NCBI GenBank assembly: GCA_003246895.1
Contig: QKCL01000012.1
Coordinates: 1-57,540, forward strand
Direction of reading: 5' to 3'
Length of the DNA: 57,540 bases
From: Spirochaetota bacterium
GTDB taxonomy: Bacteria; Spirochaetota; UBA4802; UBA5550
The notes beneath the pieces are model-generated. The model saw only the letters and a program-made list of their open reading frames with translations. It had not been told where the DNA came from and did not search any database. The stretch's first letter is position 1. Each line of letters begins with the position of its first letter. Positions 16,000-25,270 of this stretch are shown here, piece after piece. The translations under genes were made by a program, and so were the position numbers.

Positions 16000-16936
16000 T
16001 TTTGCCCATAACCCCGTGAAAGAGAACATCTATGAGACCGGGGATTTCTTCAGTGAGATCATAGTTCCTTCCGTTACGGTACCATTTTATATAGACTCCG
16101 TCAATATAACCGAGAAGCCCATAGAAAACAGAATAAAAATCCATGGTACGGAGTTTCTGTTCCCTGTTCTGGGATACAATTCTCTCCTTGAACATTGGGA
16201 GGTTTGATGTGAGGAAATCGTAATATATGACCTTGTTGCTCACCCCCCTTGAGTTTGATTCTGTCTGTATGAGATGATAAATTACAGGGTTTGCAGAAAT
16301 ATATGTGACCCAGTATGTGATCATTTTTTTTATCTGAATGAGAATATCGTCATCTGTAGAGTGTATCTCGTTTACATTTGAAACGATTTCAGCGAGGTGC
16401 TTTGACAGAAGTTCGTCAAGGAGAACCTCTTTGTTTTTGAATATCCGGTAAACCGATGCCTTGCCGATTCCGGCAGCTTCGGCAATTTTATCCATGGTCG
16501 CCTTTCTGTAGCCTTCATTTTCAAAGACCTTTAGTGCGGAGCTGAATATGAGGTCTCTTTTTTCATCCTTTGAAATTCTTTCGCCCCTTGACTGCTGTTC
16601 GGGAGATTCCTGGATCTTCAGGATTTTATATAGAAAATCCGGTTCTATATGTACTCCGGAGATTCCGTTTATGGAAAGTTCAGATGTAAATGATTTAAGT
16701 AGAGAGGATGCTGCTGGAAGCATTTTCTTTTCAATGAGATACTTGAGCAGCTTGTTTATATAGTATGAGAGGACCTCTTCTATTTTATTGCTTTGAGAGT
16801 TTTCCCTGATGAGAAAGGACAGTCTTTTTTTGAATTCTGTTTCCTTAAAACTTCCATCGGGATTAAAATAGTTGCCAATTTCGCTGTAGAATGTTAATTT
16901 GTCATCAATGTTTGTGGTATTTTGTGAATCACTCAT
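15983..16936 (-). CDS. TetR-family regulator with long N-terminal extension
   Basis: 317 residues. The DNA-binding domain lies at about 125-170 (ALKVFENEGYRKATMDKIAEA then GIGKASVYRIFKNKEVLL), unusually far from the start; most TetR proteins begin with it. The first 115 residues are a separate mostly helical segment of unknown role. The C-terminal half is the usual ligand-binding bundle. AAGGA precedes the ATG. It is the first gene of an operon with azlCD and probably controls it through the palindrome 18 bp upstream. The ligand is unknown. Confidence 0.88.
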   Translation of the reverse strand: MSDSQNTTNIDDKLTFYSEIGNYFNPDGSFKETEFKKRLSFLIRENSQSNKIEEVLSYYINKLLKYLIEKKMLPAASSLLKSFTSELSINGISGVHIEPDFLYKILKIQESPEQQSRGERISKDEKRDLIFSSALKVFENEGYRKATMDKIAEAAGIGKASVYRIFKNKEVLLDELLSKHLAEIVSNVNEIHSTDDDILIQIKKMITYWVTYISANPVIYHLIQTESNSRGVSNKVIYYDFLTSNLPMFKERIVSQNREQKLRTMDFYSVFYGLLGYIDGVYIKWYRNGRNYDLTEEIPGLIDVLFHGVMGKNEQKK

Positions 16937-17250
16937 AATAAATCCTTAATTTATGGACGAACTAGTCCGTCCATTTTCTCAGTTTGCCCGTTCCTGTCAA
17001 GAAAAAATGATTAGTCTTTGAATATTTCCGGGATTTGCTATTTTTTTTTACCCAGATAAAATATTCTTGCTTAATGGGTATGAATATTTTTTTAATAAGG
17101 AGATTCTGGAGAAATAATTTATGGGATTTCCTGTAAACAGATGTTTATAATTTCTGTGGAGATTTTGGGACTTTTTCGCAAGAGGTTTTAAAGTTTTTCG
17201 CAAATTTGTATGATAATTAATATGTTAATTTTATTATAAAGTGGATTTAT
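16937..17250. other. Intergenic region between tetR and smc
   Basis: 314 AT-rich bp between divergent genes with no supported coding sequence. It contains the TetR operator candidate and a direct repeat TTTTTCGCAA at 17172-17181 and 17194-17203, 22 bp apart, close to two helical turns and 48 bp before smc. Confidence 0.5.
16954..16973. promoter_or_regulatory. Candidate TetR operator
   Basis: A 20-bp palindrome, TGGACG-AACTAGTC-CGTCCA, with one mismatched pair, ends 18 bp before the TetR start codon. Size, symmetry and position fit an autoregulatory TetR operator. Binding is inferred. Confidence 0.6.
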
Positions 17251-19989
17251 ATGTTTTTAAAGTCAATGGATATGTTTGGTTTCAAGTCTTTTGCTGATAA
17301 GACCCATGTTGAATTTGAACCTGGAATAACTGCAATTGTCGGGCCCAATGGATGCGGAAAGTCAAATGTAGTAGACTCCGTTAAATGGGTTCTCGGGGAG
17401 AAGCAGGCCAAGAATATTCGCGGGCAGACAATGGAGGATATTATTTTCTCCGGTACTGACCAGAGAAAGCCCCTGTCTCTTGCAGAGGTTTCCCTCACTC
17501 TTGATAATACCGACAGGGTTCTTGACTTCGATTCTGACAGCGTTACTATCTCCAGAAGAATTTTCAGAGACGGTGAATCAGAATATCTCATAAACAAATC
17601 TCCCGTAAGGCTTAAGGATATTGACAAGCTCTTCATGGATACAGGTATCGGTAAGTCCTCTTATTCCGTAATGGAGCAGGGGAAGATGGACCTTATACTC
17701 TCCACCAAGGCAGAGGATAGAAGGTATCTTTTTGAAGAAGCTGCAGGTGTGTCCAAATACAAAATGCAGAAAAAGGAATCTCTTAAAAAACTGCATGATA
17801 CCGGTGAAAACCTAAACCGCATAAACGATATACTCAAGGAGATCGAAAGAGAGAAGGATCTCAAAGGTAAACAGGCTGAAAAAACAAAAGAGTATCTTGG
17901 ATATAAGGAAAAACTTTCGGATCTTGATGTTAAGATTAATATTCTTAAATACCGCGATCTTGTTAAAAAATTTGAAAAAAATCAGGTCGATTTTGACAGA
18001 CTGAAGAAAGAAAGGGGCGAAATAACAGGGAGAGTTTCCCAGACAAGTGTTGAAAACGAGAAAGATGAGAAAAAGAAGAATGATCTTCAGTATCAGCTTT
18101 TTGAGATAGAGAAGAAACTTGATGCCTACAGGGTCAGGAAAGAGAATATTGATATTTCAACAGGCAGGAACAAGCAGCTTGTTGAAGAGCACCAGAACAG
18201 AAAATCTGGACTTGTCAAAAAAATCCAGGATAGGCAGGAAACCAGAGAGAGGCTCCTTGAAGAGAAGAAAAAAAATGAAGAGAACCTGATCCAGATAAAG
18301 GAAAAAATAAAAGAGGACAGGGAGAGACTCAGGGAATTCTTTGAGAAAAGAAAGGAAAAAATAGAATCCATACATAAATCAAGGGATAAAATTGATGAGA
18401 ATTCAGGGATTGTACGCGACACAGAAACTGCCCTGAACAGACTCAGAGAGGCTCTTGAAGTAGTAATAAAAAAACTGATAGATGCAATCGAGAAAAGAAA
18501 AATTGAGCTGGAGGATTCGGAACAGGAAAGGCAGGAGGTAAAGCGAATCATTCTTGAGGAGCTTAACCAGCTTGAGATGAATCTGAATAACACCAGAGAT
18601 GAACTTAACCTGAGGTCAATTGACGAGGCTGTTAAGTATCTTTCTAGAGTCAATATCAGTTCCCTCAGGTCAAATATCGAGAAATTTGAAAGCTATGAGG
18701 ACGGTTTCCGTTCCATACTCTTTGACAAGACCGGTATTCATGCCGAGAAGGAGAGTCTGGATAAGCAGATTCGTGAATCTGTCATAAAGATTGATGAGCT
18801 CAGGGCTGAAAATGTAATGCTCGATGAATTTATTCAGAAAGAGCAGAAGGAACTTGAAAACATAAACAGCCTAATAACAAGAATCGAACGGGATCTTGCC
18901 AAGTACGAAAATGACAGCAACTGGATTGAGAAACAGATGTCTTCCCTTAATCTCCAGCTGGATGATGTTAAAAAGCAGATTGATAACTTCAATGAAGACC
19001 TAGCAAGGACTGAAAAGGCCATTGTTGAACTTGAAAGAGAGATCAGGGAATCACAGGACAAACTCATACAGTTTTCAGAGAAGAGTGAGAGTCTCAGAAA
19101 GGAAGTGGAGGAGCTCACCAAGAAACGCAGTGAAATTGAAGAGAACATTGTTCTGAGGAAAACAGCTTCACGGAAGGATGAAGAGGAACTTGAAAAGATT
19201 GTATCACGCATCGGAAGTATCGAAAGGGCGGGAGTTGAAATCTCCTTCAAAAGAGACGGAATACAGGATTATCTCTGGACAGAATATGAAAAGAATGCCA
19301 GTGATTTTGCAAATATAAAAATAAACGAAACAATGACTGAGGAATTCAACGGCGAGATGCAGGATCTTAAAAAGAAGATTCAGGATCTGGGGCCCATTAA
19401 TAATCTTGCCATTCAGGAGTTTAAGGATCTGAAAAAGAGGTTTGAATACTATCTTAACCAGAAAACGGATATAGAAAAGGCCAGGGAAGATATTGTTTCA
19501 GTCATTGAAGATATTAACAGGACTTCTGTGGAGATGTTTCTGGTCACATTTAAGCAGATTCAAAAAAACTTTGCCGAGGTTTTCCAGAGGCTCTTTGAAG
19601 GCGGAGAAGCCTTTGTCGAGTTAAACGATACTGAAAACGTTCTGGAGTGCGGAGTTGACATAATGGTAAGGCCTCCGGGCAAGAAGTTTAAAAATATAAA
19701 TCTTCTTTCAGGGGGTGAGAGGGCGCTTACTGCCATTGCTCTGCTTTTTGCAACATATATGGTCAAGCCGTCTCCATTCTGCTTTCTTGACGAGATTGAT
19801 GCACCTCTTGATGAAGAGAATATTGGAAGATTCGTCAAAATGGTAAAGGAGTTCTCAAAAAGCACCCAGTTTATCATTGTGACACACAATAAAAAAACCA
19901 TGAGCATCAGTGATTCAATTTACGGCGTTACCATGGTTGATCCCGGTGTTTCACAGCTGGTGTCCATAAAAATGGAAAAAGGGGAATAG
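17251..19989 (+). CDS. smc: Chromosome condensation ATPase SMC, short form
   Basis: 912 residues. SMC dimers organise and segregate the chromosome with ScpAB. Walker A is GPNGCGKSN (31-39). The C-terminal head has the signature LLSGGERALTAIALLFA and Walker B FCFLDEIDAPLD, followed by VTHNKKTM. Two long coiled-coil arms (about 165-440 and 490-715) join them. Usual bacterial SMC is about 1150-1200 residues, so the arms are short. At the midpoint (about 440-490) I see no canonical hinge motif, only a brief non-coil stretch. No scpA or scpB is in the window. Confidence 0.93.
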   Translation: MFLKSMDMFGFKSFADKTHVEFEPGITAIVGPNGCGKSNVVDSVKWVLGEKQAKNIRGQTMEDIIFSGTDQRKPLSLAEVSLTLDNTDRVLDFDSDSVTISRRIFRDGESEYLINKSPVRLKDIDKLFMDTGIGKSSYSVMEQGKMDLILSTKAEDRRYLFEEAAGVSKYKMQKKESLKKLHDTGENLNRINDILKEIEREKDLKGKQAEKTKEYLGYKEKLSDLDVKINILKYRDLVKKFEKNQVDFDRLKKERGEITGRVSQTSVENEKDEKKKNDLQYQLFEIEKKLDAYRVRKENIDISTGRNKQLVEEHQNRKSGLVKKIQDRQETRERLLEEKKKNEENLIQIKEKIKEDRERLREFFEKRKEKIESIHKSRDKIDENSGIVRDTETALNRLREALEVVIKKLIDAIEKRKIELEDSEQERQEVKRIILEELNQLEMNLNNTRDELNLRSIDEAVKYLSRVNISSLRSNIEKFESYEDGFRSILFDKTGIHAEKESLDKQIRESVIKIDELRAENVMLDEFIQKEQKELENINSLITRIERDLAKYENDSNWIEKQMSSLNLQLDDVKKQIDNFNEDLARTEKAIVELEREIRESQDKLIQFSEKSESLRKEVEELTKKRSEIEENIVLRKTASRKDEEELEKIVSRIGSIERAGVEISFKRDGIQDYLWTEYEKNASDFANIKINETMTEEFNGEMQDLKKKIQDLGPINNLAIQEFKDLKKRFEYYLNQKTDIEKAREDIVSVIEDINRTSVEMFLVTFKQIQKNFAEVFQRLFEGGEAFVELNDTENVLECGVDIMVRPPGKKFKNINLLSGGERALTAIALLFATYMVKPSPFCFLDEIDAPLDEENIGRFVKMVKEFSKSTQFIIVTHNKKTMSISDSIYGVTMVDPGVSQLVSIKMEKGE

Positions 19990-20074
19990 GCGGGAGAAAA
20001 GTGCAAAAAAAACTCCTCATGTACCTCTAATTCCCGGATTATGTCACATTTCCTGAAAGTTGACCTATATTTTA

Positions 20075-20103
20075 TTGACAAACTTTCCTGCTTCTGTTAT
20101 CTT
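20075..20103 (+). promoter_or_regulatory. Sigma-70-type promoter
   Basis: TTGACA at 20075-20080 and TATCTT at 20098-20103 are 17 bp apart, giving a start near 20110 and a leader of about 35 nt for the gene at 20146. The 3' end of smc is 85 bp upstream, so the gene has its own promoter. Confidence 0.6.
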
Positions 20104-20145
20104 GTAAGGAGGAGTGTGTAAAATCTACACAAAGGAGGGTGTAAA

Positions 20146-20703
20146 ATGAAAATTACTGCGGATAGTTTACTCGGTTCAGCACAAAAAATAAACAACAAGA
20201 GAAAACTTGATGAAAGTACCCTGAAAAATGGAAACAGCGGCCTTAAATCTGATTCCGTTTCAATCAGCAATAAAATTAATTCAAGAGTTGAATCTATCAG
20301 CCGTGAAATAGCACAGCTGCAGACTTCACTCTCTGAAAAACAGATCATCAGGGAAGGCCTTGCCCAGATGCAGTCTGGAAACCTTAACGAAGCTTCAGTA
20401 AATGAACTCTTCAGCAGGACAACTTTCAACAACAAAAAGGTTCTTGAGCAGTTTATGAACGGCAAATCTGATCAGACAACTGTTCAGGCCAAGACGGCTG
20501 AAATTGATAAACTTATTAATTCAGATGTAAATCAGATAAGAAAAGTTCAGGTTGAAGTTGACAACTTTGTTGCATCAAATCTTGCAGGTGACAAGTTTGA
20601 CAAACTCATGAGTGATACAAATAGTCTGCTTGGAGCTCCGGGTACAGACCTAAATTCAATTTCCAATCTTAATGCCGAAAAGGTCATGAGACTGGTTCAG
20701 TAA
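20146..20703 (+). CDS. Hypothetical helical protein
   Basis: 185 residues, with no signal peptide, no Cys and no Trp. An N-terminal flexible part with SDSVSISNKINSRVES is followed by long amphipathic helices. The Ser-rich VSIS segment resembles the N-terminal region of small flagellar or secreted proteins such as FlgM, but I cannot assign a family. It has a consensus-like promoter, a strong GGAGG ribosome site and its own terminator, so it is a monocistronic and probably well expressed gene. Confidence 0.7.
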   Translation: MKITADSLLGSAQKINNKRKLDESTLKNGNSGLKSDSVSISNKINSRVESISREIAQLQTSLSEKQIIREGLAQMQSGNLNEASVNELFSRTTFNNKKVLEQFMNGKSDQTTVQAKTAEIDKLINSDVNQIRKVQVEVDNFVASNLAGDKFDKLMSDTNSLLGAPGTDLNSISNLNAEKVMRLVQ

Positions 20704-21003
20704 GTTTTAAAAAAATATTCAGATTAAAAGGTATGCGGGTGCATACCTTTTTTGTTTTTTACGGTAACAATCATGAATTATTTTTATCTATTTTTATATC
20801 CTTAGCAAAACTGAAAAAAAAATAATTGTACTGACCTGCCTTTGGGTGTATTATTATCAGTAATCCATTTGATCTGTATATCAGTGGAATGTATGATAAA
20901 AAAAATATTAAAATAAAGTAAAATCTTTGACAAAATTTGTGTGTTTTTTTTTCGTACAATATAATTTTTATATTAAATCTCCGTGAAGATAGGAAGGAAA
21001 TTT
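20704..21003. other. Intergenic region before the zinc-ribbon gene
   Basis: 300 bp, AT-rich after the terminator. No gene seen. TTGACA at 20927-20932 and TACAAT at 20955-20960 are 22 bp apart, too far for a standard promoter, so the promoter of the following operon is not clear. Confidence 0.4.
20726..20760 (+). terminator. Intrinsic terminator
   Basis: A 10-bp perfect stem, AAAGGTATGC at 20727-20736 and GCATACCTTT at 20741-20750, has a GGGT loop and runs into a T-rich tract. It lies 24 bp after the stop codon. Confidence 0.88.
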
Positions 21004-21294
21004 ATGGCAGACGACTATTTAGAAAGAGATTTCGACGACGAAGTTTACGAAGACGATTATTATGCAGAACACTATGAGGATGAGGAACTTGAAGACTCAG
21101 AGGATGCATATCTTGATGATGAAGACGATGCTGAAGAGGGGAACCCTGAACGAAGAGTTCATATCAGTTATGCCTGCGAAGAATGTGACTACAGATGGGA
21201 AGACATTATCTACAAAAGGAAAGATGATATGGATGATTCCGAGACAGATGCAGTCTGTCCAATGTGCGGATCCATGAATGTAACACAGATATGA
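21004..21294 (+). CDS. Acidic zinc-ribbon protein
   Basis: 96 residues. The first 50 are extremely acidic (runs such as [14 protein letters not shown]), and the rest is a zinc ribbon with CEECDYRW and CPMCGS. I do not recognise a family. ATG 21004 follows AGGAAGGA; an upstream GTG at 20983 is unlikely. Its stop overlaps the uvrA start as ATGA, so the two are translationally coupled. The acidic, DNA-mimic-like composition could suggest a partner in DNA repair, but that is inference. Confidence 0.8.
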   Translation: MADDYLERDFDDEVYEDDYYAEHYEDEELEDSEDAYLDDEDDAEEGNPERRVHISYACEECDYRWEDIIYKRKDDMDDSETDAVCPMCGSMNVTQI

Positions 21295-24101
21295 GCAGCA
21301 GAAACATCATAATCAAGGGAGCAAGAGAGCATAATCTCAAAAATATCTCCCTTGAACTTCCCAGGGACAAATTTATTGTCATAACCGGATTATCCGGTTC
21401 AGGGAAGTCTTCACTTGCCTTTGATACGATTTATGCAGAGGGACAGAGGAGATACGTCGAATCTCTCTCTGCATATGCAAGGCAGTTCCTTGGGCTCATG
21501 GAAAAACCGGATGTGGATTTTATAGACGGCCTCTCCCCGGCAATTTCCATAGAGCAGAAAACAACTCACAGAAATCCAAGATCAACTGTTGGTACTGTTA
21601 CCGAGATATATGATTATTTCAGGCTCCTCTTTGCAAGGATCGGAGTTCCTTACTGCCATTCCTGCGGTAAAAAGATCTCCTCCCAGTCTGTTGACCAGAT
21701 TGTTGAGTCCATAATGACATTTAAAAGCGGGAGCAAGGTTCAGATTCTCTCCCCACTGATCAGAGGGAAAAAGGGTGAGCATGCTGACAAAATCGAGAGC
21801 GCAAGAAAGAACGGATTTGTACGGGTAAGAATTGACGGTGAGTTATACAGTATTGATGAGATTCCTCCCCTCGATAAAAAGAAGAAGCACTCCATTGAGA
21901 TTGTAGTGGACAGGCTTGTCATAAAGGACGGAATCAGGCACAGGCTCACAGATTCTGTAGAGACCGCCATAGATATGTCCGAGGGGCTTCTTATCGCGCT
22001 CATTGATGATAATGAAAAACTCTATTCAACCGAGCTTTCATGCCCTGACTGCAATATCTCGATTCCTGAACTCTCTCCCAGAATGTTTTCATTCAACAGC
22101 CCATACGGTGCCTGCCCCGACTGTGATGGTCTCGGGTATATTCTTAAATTTGATCCCGATAGAATCGTTTCCGATGAGAACAAATCTCTCCTTGAGGGTG
22201 TTCTGGAGGTCTGGGGGAAGTCAACAAGCTACTGGTACATGGAAACAATCGAGGCCCTTGCATCTGCAATGAGTTTTGACCCTGCAACACCGTGGAAGGA
22301 TCTTCCGGATGAAGTGAAGGATGTCATCCTTTATGGTACAGGGAAATCAAAGGTAAGCTATGACATAAAGAGAAAGGATTCTCATTATAAGTTTTCACGT
22401 TCATTTGAGGGTGTTATTCCAAACCTCGAACGGAGATATACCGAGACTAATTCAGAAGACATGAGAATCTGGATGGAGAAGTACATGTCCAATAACGTGT
22501 GTCCATCCTGCGGAGGAAAAAGGCTCAGGCCCGAGGTCCTCTCCGTCAAAATAAACGGAATGACAATCAGTGACATGACGGGAATGTCTATAGGAAAAGC
22601 ATTCAGAAAATTTACAGAGCTTGATCTTAATGAAACAGAGAAGAAGATTGCCTATCAGATTCTCAAGGAGATCAACACCAGACTCAAGTTCCTGAACGAT
22701 GTTGGAATAGAGTATCTCACCCTTGACAGGGCGGCAGGGACTCTTTCTGGAGGGGAATCACAGCGTATCAGGCTTGCCACACAGATAGGATCGAGCCTGA
22801 CCGGGGTCCTTTACGTACTGGATGAACCGAGTATTGGTCTCCACCAGAGGGACAATGACAGGCTCCTTGCGACTTTGAAAAATCTCCGTGACATAGGCAA
22901 TACTGTTATCGTTGTGGAGCATGATGAGGATACCATACTTGAAGCGGACTTTGTTGTTGATATGGGACCTGAAGCCGGCGTAAATGGCGGGTATGTAGTT
23001 GCAACGGGTACTCCCGATGATATAAAGAACTGCAGAAAGTCACTTACCGGGAATTATCTTTCAGGCCTAAAGAAAATTGAAGTTCCACAGAACCGGAGGG
23101 AACCCAGAGGGGAAATCACGGTAGTCGGTGCAAATGAAAACAACCTGAAGGGTGTAAATGCATCATTTCCTCTTGGAGTTTTTACTGCAGTAACAGGTGT
23201 TTCCGGTTCTGGAAAATCATCGTTGGTAATTGAAACTCTCTACAGGGCCATGTCTTCAATAGTAATGAGGTCAAAGGAGTATCCCGGGGCTTTCGATGAA
23301 ATAAGGGGTCTTGAGGCAATAGACAAGGTCATTGACATAGACCAGTCTCCAATCGGAAGAACTCCACGGTCAAATCCGGCAACATATACAGGTCTTTTTA
23401 CTCCTATCAGGGAGCTTTTTGCAAAACTTCCTGAGTCCAAGGTCAGAGGATACAAACCCGGAAGGTTTTCATTCAATGTTTCCGGCGGAAGATGCGAGTC
23501 CTGTTTCGGAGACGGTGTCAAGAAGATAGAAATGCATTTTCTGCCGGATGTGTACATCACATGCGATGTGTGCAAGGGTAAAAGGTACAATCACGAGACA
23601 CTTGAAGTGAGATACAAGGGGAAGAATATCTTTGAAGTGCTTGATATGACAGTTGAAGAGGCGCTTCCATTCTTTGAAAATATTCCTTCAATAGCCAATA
23701 AGCTTTCAACCCTTCAGAAGGTGGGGCTTGGTTATGTCAAGCTGGGGCAGCCTGCGACAACTCTTTCCGGAGGAGAGGCCCAGCGTATCAAACTGGCGTC
23801 TGAACTTTCAAAGAGGAGTACAGGAAAGACAGTCTATATACTTGATGAACCCACGACGGGCCTTCACTTTGATGATATACGCAAACTCATAGATGTCCTC
23901 AACAAACTGGTTGATATGGGCAACACTGTTATTGTCATAGAGCATAATCTTGATGTGATTAAGACAGCAGACTGGATTATAGATATGGGGCCCGAAGGCG
24001 GTGATGCTGGAGGTACTGTTGTGGCAAAGGGGACGCCCGAACATATTGCAAAGGTTAAGGAGTCACACACAGGACGGTTTCTTAAAAGGATGCTGAAATA
24101 A
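21291..24101 (+). CDS. uvrA: Excinuclease ABC subunit UvrA
   Basis: 936 residues. UvrA is the damage-sensing ATPase of nucleotide excision repair and works as a dimer with UvrB. Both ATP-binding halves are complete: Walker [10 protein letters not shown] (33-41) and GVSGSGKSS near 635, signature motifs [13 protein letters not shown] and [13 protein letters not shown], and Walker [12 protein letters not shown] and [11 protein letters not shown]. Zinc-binding CxxC pairs occur near 118 (CHSC), 244, 260, 400 and 735. Length matches the family. ATG 21291 was chosen because it overlaps the preceding stop; the upstream frame extension lacks a match. Confidence 0.97.
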   Translation: MSSRNIIIKGAREHNLKNISLELPRDKFIVITGLSGSGKSSLAFDTIYAEGQRRYVESLSAYARQFLGLMEKPDVDFIDGLSPAISIEQKTTHRNPRSTVGTVTEIYDYFRLLFARIGVPYCHSCGKKISSQSVDQIVESIMTFKSGSKVQILSPLIRGKKGEHADKIESARKNGFVRVRIDGELYSIDEIPPLDKKKKHSIEIVVDRLVIKDGIRHRLTDSVETAIDMSEGLLIALIDDNEKLYSTELSCPDCNISIPELSPRMFSFNSPYGACPDCDGLGYILKFDPDRIVSDENKSLLEGVLEVWGKSTSYWYMETIEALASAMSFDPATPWKDLPDEVKDVILYGTGKSKVSYDIKRKDSHYKFSRSFEGVIPNLERRYTETNSEDMRIWMEKYMSNNVCPSCGGKRLRPEVLSVKINGMTISDMTGMSIGKAFRKFTELDLNETEKKIAYQILKEINTRLKFLNDVGIEYLTLDRAAGTLSGGESQRIRLATQIGSSLTGVLYVLDEPSIGLHQRDNDRLLATLKNLRDIGNTVIVVEHDEDTILEADFVVDMGPEAGVNGGYVVATGTPDDIKNCRKSLTGNYLSGLKKIEVPQNRREPRGEITVVGANENNLKGVNASFPLGVFTAVTGVSGSGKSSLVIETLYRAMSSIVMRSKEYPGAFDEIRGLEAIDKVIDIDQSPIGRTPRSNPATYTGLFTPIRELFAKLPESKVRGYKPGRFSFNVSGGRCESCFGDGVKKIEMHFLPDVYITCDVCKGKRYNHETLEVRYKGKNIFEVLDMTVEEALPFFENIPSIANKLSTLQKVGLGYVKLGQPATTLSGGEAQRIKLASELSKRSTGKTVYILDEPTTGLHFDDIRKLIDVLNKLVDMGNTVIVIEHNLDVIKTADWIIDMGPEGGDAGGTVVAKGTPEHIAKVKESHTGRFLKRMLK

Positions 24102-24109
24102 CATTCCTT

Positions 24110-24165
24110 GAGTGGTTTTGTCTTTAATCGTAATGCTTAATTCACTGATTATGGCAAAACCACTC
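24110..24165. repeat. Inverted repeat after uvrA
   Basis: GAGTGGTTTTG at 24110-24120 and CAAAACCACTC at 24155-24165 form a perfect 11-bp inverted repeat with a 34-nt loop between convergent genes. No T-tract follows. It could be a weak terminator or a remnant of a mobile repeat. Confidence 0.45.
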
Positions 24166-24175
24166 GTTGCGTCAC

Positions 24176-25096
24176 TTACTTTAATCTGTATGTTCTTAAC
24201 TTTCTGTGCATGTCATTTGTCACGGCGTTATTAAATGAGCTGTCAAATGCGACTCTCAGAATTTGTCCCCCTCTTATTGTCTTTAACTCCGTGAGATTCC
24301 CTGAACTGATGTTGTATATGTACGGCACATGGAAACATCCGCCTTTGCATTTCTCCACTGTAAAGGCCACTGAACTTCCATCATGTGAGAACTTGTAGTT
24401 GCTTCCGGGTTTTATTCCGTTAACTGAGGTGATTTTTTTTATATGCATCAGTGAATTACCTGAAACTGCATAAACTGTCCATGAATTTTCCCTGCCGTTG
24501 AAGAGAAGAACTCTTTTTTTGTCCCCTGAAAAAACAACAGTGCTGGCCGGATTGCCTGAATATGGTATTTGGAATCCACTGAGAACATCTTCTCTGCCTG
24601 TTTTAATGTTTATGAGGGAGCATGTTCCCTTGTCTCTTTCAACAAGAATAAAACCGCCTCCGGGGGAGATGGCCTTTATGTCAAATTTTTCATAACTTCT
24701 GGCATATCCGGATCCTGACATTTTTTTCCTGAAGGAATACACTGTCCTGGATGTGCCGGAGGAGACGTTTCCTTCCCTGACCGTAACAGTATCGCCTTTG
24801 GTATTAACATAAATTATTTCTGAACTGTTTTTCCATTCATATGCAGACACAGTATCCGCAAATTTCTGCCTGAAACTGCCCTTTGCCGATGAGCCGATAT
24901 AAAGATAATGGGGACTGTTGTATTTCTTTCCGTCTCCGGCAGTGAAGGCTATTTTTCTACCGTCGGGAGAGTATTTTATTTCAGGCCCTATCATGTATTT
25001 TTTGGGGGGGAAACTGGCGATTGTTCCTCCCAGAAGTGGAGCCGAAAAGGCCAGTATAGTAATCAAGATTGTAAATTTTACTGGAATTCCTGTCAT
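24176..25096 (-). CDS. Exported beta-propeller protein, TolB/WD40-like
   Basis: About 306 residues with an N-terminal signal peptide (hydrophobic FTILITILAFSAPLLGG). The mature part has repeats of the PD40 type, for example YSPDGRKIAFTAGD and FSHDGSSVAFTVE, as in the TolB propeller. It is probably periplasmic, with a scaffold or binding role. ATG 25096 has GGAG 9 bp upstream and starts at the signal peptide; ATG 25120 would add 8 residues and has no ribosome site. The start of a divergent VWA protein gene lies 175 bp away. Confidence 0.75.
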   Translation of the reverse strand: MTGIPVKFTILITILAFSAPLLGGTIASFPPKKYMIGPEIKYSPDGRKIAFTAGDGKKYNSPHYLYIGSSAKGSFRQKFADTVSAYEWKNSSEIIYVNTKGDTVTVREGNVSSGTSRTVYSFRKKMSGSGYARSYEKFDIKAISPGGGFILVERDKGTCSLINIKTGREDVLSGFQIPYSGNPASTVVFSGDKKRVLLFNGRENSWTVYAVSGNSLMHIKKITSVNGIKPGSNYKFSHDGSSVAFTVEKCKGGCFHVPYIYNISSGNLTELKTIRGGQILRVAFDSSFNNAVTNDMHRKLRTYRLK

Positions 25097-25201
25097 TGCA
25101 GCTTTCTCCTTCATTGTCATTTTTTTTAGTCTATCAGCTCATGATTTAATGTAAAGAAGGTTTCTGGTAAAGGTCAGATTGGGATGAGTATGAAAAGATT
25201 A

Positions 25202-25230
25202 TTGACATTGTTAAACCATGGTATAATAAT
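25202..25230 (+). promoter_or_regulatory. Candidate promoter inside an apparent N-terminal extension
   Basis: TTGACA at 25202-25207 and AATAAT at 25225-25230 are 17 bp apart. They fall downstream of the first in-frame ATG (25184) of the next gene and upstream of GTG 25271, which supports the GTG as the true start. Confidence 0.5.
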
Positions 25231-25270
25231 AGAATTATGTCGTATTAATTATAAAATTGGGGATCTTTCT

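Noticed and set aside
18126-18653. Long minus-strand Ser/Phe-rich frame inside smc
   Set aside because: Antisense shadow of a coiled-coil gene rich in Glu and Lys codons; no start signal or domain.
20927-20960. Promoter TTGACA and TACAAT before the zinc-ribbon gene
   Set aside because: The 22-bp spacing is outside the usual 16-18 bp, so I did not call it.
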